From positions 31,361,001 through 31,425,000 of the forward strand of contig JALGPY010000001.1 in assembly GCA_023055425.1 (NCBI GenBank): a stretch of 64,000 nt of DNA, given 5' to 3'. This stretch comes from Linanthus parryae. Taxonomy: Eukaryota; Streptophyta; Magnoliopsida; Ericales; Polemoniaceae. The notes under the pieces are model-generated. The model did no database searches and had not been told where the DNA came from. It saw only the letters and a program-made list of their open reading frames with translations. The position numbers and the translations under genes are program-made. Position 1 is the stretch's first letter, and each line of letters starts with the position of its first letter. Positions 58,047 to 64,000 of the stretch are shown in pieces.

Positions 58047-59068
58047 GCTTGTTAGGGTTCTTTAGATTTCCTAGACTAGATGCTTTAAGTTTTATTTATT
58101 AGTTTGAATAAGGCTATGGAGCCAAGCAACATTTGAAGTTTTAGAACGATTCTTGAATAGTCACTTTTGGGCTAGAGTTAAATTCTTAGCGGTTTACTTT
58201 GGGATGAATAATGTTTATGTTTTGAAGACCCGATTTGGGGAGTTTTATAAATTTATCTTTCTGAATTTTGGAGTATGATTGGATGAATTAAGGTTGTGTT
58301 ATGCTTGTTATCATTGATTATGGGCTTAGAAAGTGTTCATGGAGTTAGAACGTGAAAGCTTTGATTTTCGGTGCTGTTGAATCTGCGCAGCAGTGAGTTT
58401 TTCTTGTAGCAGACGTATTTAATTTTGGAGTTATTTTTCACTGAATTGTTCCCAGAAAGTAGACATACCCAGGTACCTCCCATAACAATTTCAACCCCAT
58501 ATGAGTTCTGGAGAATTAGCTACCAATTTCCACAGTTGACGGTTCAGTAGCAGAATGTCAAAGTGACTAGCTGTAGCATTTTTGATGTTTACCTATCTTC
58601 CAGATCTTTTTTTGACCTCACATTTTTATGGCGACTATTAGACACGTTTGGCTAACTCTGGGAGAAAGCCTAGCTCATTTTGAGAATTTTGAAGTCAGTT
58701 TAAGGCTTTTCAAAGTCAACGTTTCTGTTCTGGTGGGCTGTGACAGCAGCTGTTGTATTTCGTTTATATTTTGAGTTCCACAATTGATATTGAGTTGATT
58801 CTTATTGATTATGAAAGTAGACTCAGAGAGGGTGTTGCACACCAAGATTCGCAATTTTTGCTTGATCGATTGATCCTTTTTCCAATTTTGGAAGTAGATG
58901 AAAAGTTGAGACGTGATCAGTTTATGTGGAAATACATGAGTAATTGATGTGAATGATGATCAATGTGTGACATTACTTGTTTAATTGCGCACTACATGCC
59001 ATATATGCATGATTGTTTGTACTTCTTGGTACCTTATAAGTAATACAATAGGCTATAGTGTAGGGATT
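58047..59068 (+). other. leader between the extra ORF and gag, no gene seen
   Basis: About 1 kb without a supported ORF; the small ORF at 58753 has no motif. How gag is translated downstream of the extra ORF (splicing, separate transcript or internal initiation) cannot be told from the sequence. Confidence 0.5.
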
Positions 59069-61621
59069 ATGACTGATAGACCACATCAATACTACACCAG
59101 GAGAAATCGCCAAGTACCAATGGCCACACCAAACAATAACAACAACAACAACAACATGGAACAGTTCTTCGCGCAATTTGCTCAGATGGCGCAGAACGCA
59201 AACCAGGGAGAACAGAATACCGCAAATTGGGCTAAGAAAGTGGCAGATATGAAGCCAGGGAACTTCATAGGCAATGAGGATCCTGTTGACCTCTAAAATT
59301 GGATCGATAGGATGGATAAGGTCCTTGAACTAGTTGAGTGCCCTGAAGACCGCAAGGTTGTTTGCGCGGCATTTTACTTGAAGAACGAAGCTAATACATG
59401 GTGGAGGAGTACGCGTCAGAACTTTTTGGCGCAACCCAATTTCAATTGGGAAGCTCTTCAAACCGCACTTCGCACTCGATTTTATCCGGACCATGTCCAG
59501 GATCAAAAGTACTTAGACTTCGTGAATCTGACACAAGGGAACGGTTCCGTTACCGATTACTTCAAGAAATTCATGGAATTATCCCGATTCTCAGGTCAGC
59601 TGATGCCTGATGAAGCGACTAAAGTCAGGAAGTTCATGTCTGGTCTCGAACTTCATCTGCAGAAGGACTTGATGTGCAGGACGTACGATACTCTACAGGA
59701 AGCTTACGATAGAGCTGCAACCGTTTGGCGTATTCAAGAGGCACAAGATGAGAAGCGTGGGAAACGCAAGGTTGAGAACGCTGTGGGCTATGGAAACAAT
59801 CAGGGTAGGACTAACCAAGGTGGTCAGGACAAGAGATTTAGGCCTAACCACGGAGGAAGTAACAAAGGACAGTATCGTGGTAACAAGCAAAATAATGGAG
59901 ATGATAAATCTCGCCGTTATATCTGCAAGAAGTGTCAACAGAATCATCCAGGAAAGGACTGTCAGGGAAACCTTGTCACTTGCTACCACTGTGGCAAGAA
60001 GGGTCATCGTTCGTTTGAGTGTCGATCGAAACCAAATGGAAACCAACTAGGGAACCAAGGAGGCAATTACCAAGGAAACCGACAGTTCAACAACAACAAT
60101 CAGGGCGGAAAGCGGAACTATGGGAACTACAACAACAATAATGGAGGCAACAATTATGGTAGACAACAAGTGAACAACCAAGGCACTGGAAGGAACAATG
60201 GAGTTCAGAACGGGAATAGAAACAACAACGCTCCAGTTAACGCCAACAACAATGGGACTGGTACGGCAGGAACTACCGCACAGAATGCGAATATTGCAAG
60301 GATCGCTGTCATGAGCAGGACTGAAGCGGAGGCAGCAAACGGAGTAGTCACTGGTACATTTCTTGTTCATGATCAACCAGCTTTTACTCTATTTGATTCC
60401 GGAGCTTCGTATTCGTTTATTTCACCATCGTTTGTGGAAAAATTGAGTCTCAATAAGCCGTCTAGAATATCCATCCCCGTAACTACCCCAACCGGTCATG
60501 TAACAGTATGTGACGCCATTTTTGAAGGAGTAGAAGTTAAGATTTCGGCTAGTACCCTACCAGCAAACCTGATACAGTTTGATCTTGGAGGAATAGATGT
60601 TATATTGGGAATGGATTGGCTGGGTAAATATCGAGCAGTCATAGACTGCCACGATCAGAAGATCAGGCTCAAAGGTCCAAAAGGAGAAAGAGTCTCTTAC
60701 CGTGGTATCACAAAAGAACCATGTATCCGACTAGTGTCTGCCTTGACCATAGTCAACCAAGTGAAGAAGGGGAATAGTGCTTATTTGTGTTATGTTCAAG
60801 ACATGTCTAAGAAGGAAAATGTGCTAGAAGAAATACCAATAGTTAGAGACTTTCCCGATGTGTTCCCGGACGAAATTCCAAGAATGCCACCTAGAAGGGA
60901 GATCGAATTTACTATATACTTAGCACCTGGAACAGCTCCAATTTCAAAGGCACTGTACAGAATGGCGCCAGTAGAGTTAAAAGAACTAAAGGATCAGTTG
61001 CAAGAGTTACTTCAAAAGGTTTATATAAGGCCGAGTGTTTCCCCTTGGGGTGCACCGGTACTGTTTGTGAAGAAGAAAGACGGAAGCTTGAGGTTGTGCA
61101 TTGACTATAGGGAGTTGAATAGCGCAACAATCAAGAACAAATACCCTTTACCCCGAATTGACGACTTGTTTGATCAGTTACAAGGGGCGAGTGTTTTCTC
61201 AAAGATAGACTTGAGATCAGGGTATCACCAGCTTCGAGTAGCCGAGAAGGACATACCGAAGACAGCCTTTAGAACGAGGTATGGACACTATGAGTTTACC
61301 GTTATGCCTTTTGGTCTAACCAATGCTCCAGCAGTATTCATGGATCTAATGAATCGTTTTATGAGGACGTTTCTAGATCGTTTCGTGGTCGTATTTATTG
61401 ATGACATCCTTGTTTATTCAAAGAGCGAGGAAGAACACGAAGAACATCTCAAAGAAGTGTTAGAAACTTTGAGACATGAGAAGTTATATGCTAAACTCTC
61501 GAAGTGTGAGTTTTGGCTAAAACATGTTCCATTTTTGGGTCACATAATCTCCAAGGAAGGAATATCCGTGGATCCAGGAAAGATTTCAGCAGTGAAAGAT
61601 TGGCCTACTCCAAAGAATTAG
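59069..61621 (+). pseudogene. Tekay-type gag, protease and reverse transcriptase
   Basis: The probable start is ATG 59069 (MTDRPHQYYTRRNRQV); an in-frame ATG at ~59120 follows. A stop TAA at 59294-59296 interrupts gag near its start. Gag core: [12 protein letters not shown] and [16 protein letters not shown]. The zinc knuckles are [13 protein letters not shown] (~59923) and [14 protein letters not shown] (~59981), followed by an Asn/Gly-rich linker. The protease motif [12 protein letters not shown] is at ~60391. RT has [21 protein letters not shown] and [11 protein letters not shown] (~61390), so the catalytic residues are kept. It ends at TAG 61619-61621 just after PTPKN. Confidence 0.93.
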
Positions 61622-62485
61622 TCTGAAGTAAGAAGTTTTCTCGGATTAGCAGGATATTACAGGCGTTTCGTGAAAGATTTCTCAAAGATCGCTAGACCGC
61701 TTAATACACTAACCAAGAAGACGGTAAGGTATAAGTGGAGCGAAGATTGTGAAGAAGCATTCCAGACATTGAAGGAAAAGTTAACGACGGCACCTGTCTT
61801 AGCTTTACCCAATGATTCTGGTGAGTTTGATGTTTACAGTGATGCATCGAAGAAGGGTTTAGGATGCGTGCTTATGCAAGAAAGAAGAGTTATTGCCTAT
61901 GCTTCAAGACAACTGAAAACTCATGAAGAGAACTATGCTACGCATGACTTAGAGCTTGCAGCTATAGTTTTTGCATTGAAGATATGGAGACATCACTTGT
62001 ATGGATCTGTGTGTAGATTGTATACGGATCATAGCAGTCTCAAGTACATCTTCACGCAGAAAGAGCTAAATAACAGGAAAAGACGTTGGTTAGAAGTCAT
62101 AAAGGATTATGATTTGCGTATCCAATACCATGAAGGGAAGGCAAACGTAGTAGCTGATGCGTTAAGCCGAAAGTCGAGCCATACTTTGGATACTATGCTA
62201 GTTTTACCAGATCGGCTATGCCGAGAGTTCCGAAAACTTGGAATTGAAGTAGTGAAACAAGGCGGAGTAAAGAGTATCCTTGGGAATATGACAGTTGTGC
62301 CAGACATCTTGGAAGAAATAAGGAGTAACCAGCCAGGAGATGTGAAGCTGGAAAGGATAAAGAAGAAGATTGCAGAAGGCCAAGCAAAAGATTTCAAGAT
62401 CCATGAAGATGGAAGTATTCGTTACAAGGGAAGATGGTGTGTACCACATAAGTGTACGGAAACTAAGGAGAAGTTGATGCGATAA
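61622..62485 (+). pseudogene. Tekay-type RNase H and integrase N-terminal region
   Basis: Same frame continues after [23 protein letters not shown], then RNase H with [40 protein letters not shown] and VVADALSRK. It ends in TAA at 62483-62485 just before the integrase HHCC domain (AHNTHYSIHPGG). Confidence 0.92.
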
Positions 62486-63746
62486 GCACACAACACACAC
62501 TACTCAATACATCCAGGAGGTGACAAACTTTATAAAGGACATGAAGAAGATGTTTTGGTGGCCTAACATGAAGAAAGAAGTGGCAGAATATGTGGCAAAA
62601 TGTCTAACTTGTCAAAAGGTGAAGTTTGAACATAAAAGAATGGGAGGCTTAGTACAACCATTAGACGTCCCAGTTTGGAAGTGGGATTCTATTTCGATGG
62701 ATTTCGTAACTGCGTTACCGACATCAAAGAATGGACTGAATCAGATTTGGGTCGTAGTTGACAGATTGACCAAGACAGCAAGGTTTATTCCGATGAAAGA
62801 CACATGGAATATGGAACAAAGAGCTGATGCGTATATGAAGAACATTGTAAGGTATCATGGAGTACCAAGCTCTATAGTATCCGACAGAGATCCCAATTTT
62901 CTTTCTCACTTCTGGAAAGCACTCCAGGAGGCACTGGGAACTCAGTTGAAGTTTAGCACGGCATTTCACCCGGCTACAGATGGACAAACCGAAAGAACAA
63001 TCCAAACGTTGGAAGATATGCTAAGATCGTGTGTTATGGATTTTCAAGGGTCATGGGTTGATAGATTACCTTTGATAGAATTCTCCTACAATAACAGTTA
63101 TCACGCCAGTATTGGAATGGCACCACATGAGGCGTTGTATGGAAGGAAGTGTAGAACACCGTTGTGTTGGAACGACATAAGTGAGACGATAGTAATTGGT
63201 CCAAAACTTATTGAAGAGATGACAGATCAAGTGACACTTATACAGCAACGAATGAAGGCAGCCCAGGATAGACAGAAATCTTACGCTGATCAGAAAAGAA
63301 GACCGTTGGAATTTCAAGTTGGAGAAAAAGCATTTCTTAAAGTATCGCCGACTAAGGGAGTCATGAGGTTCAATCAGAAAGGGAAGTTAAGCCCGAAATT
63401 CATTGGACCATATGATGTTATAGAAAAGATTGGAGAAGTGGCTTATCGATTGGATTTACCATCGAATTTAGGTCGTGTTCACAACGTATTTCACGTATCG
63501 CAACTGAAGAAGTATATGCCTGATGCATCTCATGTATTAGATCCCGAACCAGAAGAACTGGACCCGTCTTTGAGTTATGAAGAACAGCATGTCAAGATTT
63601 TAGACACCAAGACAAGGAACACCCGTAACAAGAGTGTCAAGATTGTAAAAGTCTTATGGACAAACCACCTCACTGAAGAGGCAACTTGGGAAGCGGAAGA
63701 TGATATGATGAAGAAGTACCCTCACTTGTTTGAAGAGGTACCTTGA
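62486..63746 (+). pseudogene. Tekay-type integrase with C-terminal chromodomain
   Basis: The integrase zinc-domain histidine text (AHNTHYSIHPGG, after 62485) is in the RNase H frame; a +1 frameshift near 62535 moves on to the frame of the long ORF. That ORF has CLTCQKVK (zinc Cys pair), SISMDFVTALP (Asp), SDRDPNFLSHF (Asp) and PATDGQTERTIQTLE (Glu), an intact DDE. After GPYDVIEKIGEVAYRLDL and HNVFHVSQLKKY, the last ~50 residues (about 63590-63735) read KSVKIVKVLWTNHLTEEATW and EAEDDMMKKYPHLFEEV, a group-II-type chromodomain of the Tekay clade. Chromodomains of such elements are known to guide integration to methylated-H3 chromatin. Confidence 0.93.
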
Positions 63747-63997
63747 GTTACGAGGACGTCACTCCTCTAAGGGGGAGAGGATGTAATCCTTCGGTTTTTT
63801 TTTTATTAAAGTACTACTTATAGTATATTGCATATCATTCATGACCTTAGGTTGCATTCTGTAGTCATACTATGGAGGGGAGGTGTATACCTTATTGTGG
63901 TTAAAATTTTAGTTTAAACTTCAAGGACAGTTTCTCATTTAGGAGGGAGGTTTTTGTTTAAACTTCGAGGACGAAGTTCTCTTTAAGGAGGAAAGGA
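63747..63997 (+). other. 3' untranslated region with repeated polypurine blocks
   Basis: Three related blocks: GAGTTACGAGGACGTC...AAGGGGGAGAGGATG (63745-63783), TTTAAACTTCAAGGACAG...AGGAGGGAGG (63913-63950) and TTTAAACTTCGAGGACGA...AAGGAGGAAAGGA (63958-63997). The last abuts the 3' LTR and is the likely polypurine tract. The first is followed by TGTAATCC, resembling an LTR start. Confidence 0.75.
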
Positions 63998-64000
63998 TGA
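63998..64000 (+). repeat. start of the 3' LTR (window edge)
   Basis: TGA directly after the polypurine tract, the first 3 bases of the 5' LTR (TGAAATACCCC). Only three bases are visible, so this is inference. Confidence 0.6.

Larger units (their letters stand above)
54766..64000 (+). mobile_element. Tekay-type chromovirus (Gypsy), 3' LTR outside window
   Basis: The 5' LTR (54766-57043) is followed by a primer-binding site, an extra ORF, gag-pol with a C-terminal chromodomain, and three polypurine-like blocks. The window stops 3 bases into the predicted 3' LTR (TGA at 63998-64000, matching the LTR start TGAAATACCCC). ACCAA at 54761-54765 is the candidate TSD. It is inserted in the leader of the Tekay-type element whose LTR ends at 54002. 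Gag-pol carries three stops and one frameshift. Confidence 0.9.

Noticed and set aside
59693..60376. Val/Ile/Ser-rich minus-strand ORFs
   Set aside because: Shadows of the Asn/Gly-rich gag linker on the plus strand.
1..64000. tRNA, rRNA or other structured RNA genes
   Set aside because: None noticed on either strand by reading for tRNA-like box A/B text and known rRNA stretches; a covariance-model scan could not be run.

Overview
This is repeat-rich nuclear DNA of a flowering plant, probably a eudicot. I see one ordinary host gene, a five-exon class 3 (OBL1-like) lipase on the minus strand at 5181-7037. Almost everything else is transposable elements, many nested inside one another with target-site duplications (TSDs) that can be read directly. 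The plant call rests on the lipase family, the Tekay-, Reina- and Copia-type retrotransposons, CACTA (En/Spm) elements with TNP2 and Transposase_24 proteins, and hAT/Mutator-type MITEs.

Layout. 1-600: end of a CACTA element. 640-1317: 3' end of a Copia element with its LTR. 2394-3658: three small inverted-repeat elements. 5181-7037: lipase gene, with a 1.1 kb hAT-like element upstream at 7432-8534. 10.8-14.4 kb plus 19.2-19.76 kb: a decayed Copia element split by a 4,797 bp CACTA element (14402-19198, 3 bp TSD AAT); the CACTA carries what look like captured exons of an enhancer-of-polycomb-like gene. 19828-23341: a 1.75 kb tandem duplication containing an L1-type endonuclease relic. 24565-54002: a Tekay-type LTR interrupted by a large CACTA element (TIR at 24898; TNP2 and Transposase_24 genes on the minus strand; 5' end lost near 50990). 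That CACTA holds (i) an LTR element at 26451-35039 which itself holds a 5.1 kb Reina-like chromovirus (28196-33333, TSD TGCAC), (ii) a solo LTR at 39246-40657 (TSD ATATC), and (iii) a Copia element at 41918-49361 (TSD TCTAC) whose 3' LTR has a 268 bp internal inversion. 54766-64000: a second Tekay-type chromovirus; the window ends three bases into its predicted 3' LTR.

Most interesting: between the primer-binding site and gag of that last element lies an intact 209-codon ORF (57417-58046). Its mature N-terminus copies the histone H3 tail (ARTKHTARK against ARTKQTARK, so both K4 and K9 are present). It also carries three perfectly spaced 11-residue repeats, each a hydrophobic core followed by an SSD-acidic stretch as in SUMO-interacting motifs, and a long acidic tail. 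The same element's integrase ends in a chromodomain, a module class that binds methylated H3 tails. A retroelement pairing an H3-tail mimic with multiple SUMO-interacting motifs and a chromodomain integrase is the best candidate here for an undescribed system. Its gag-pol frame is broken by three stops and one frameshift, so this copy is not autonomous.
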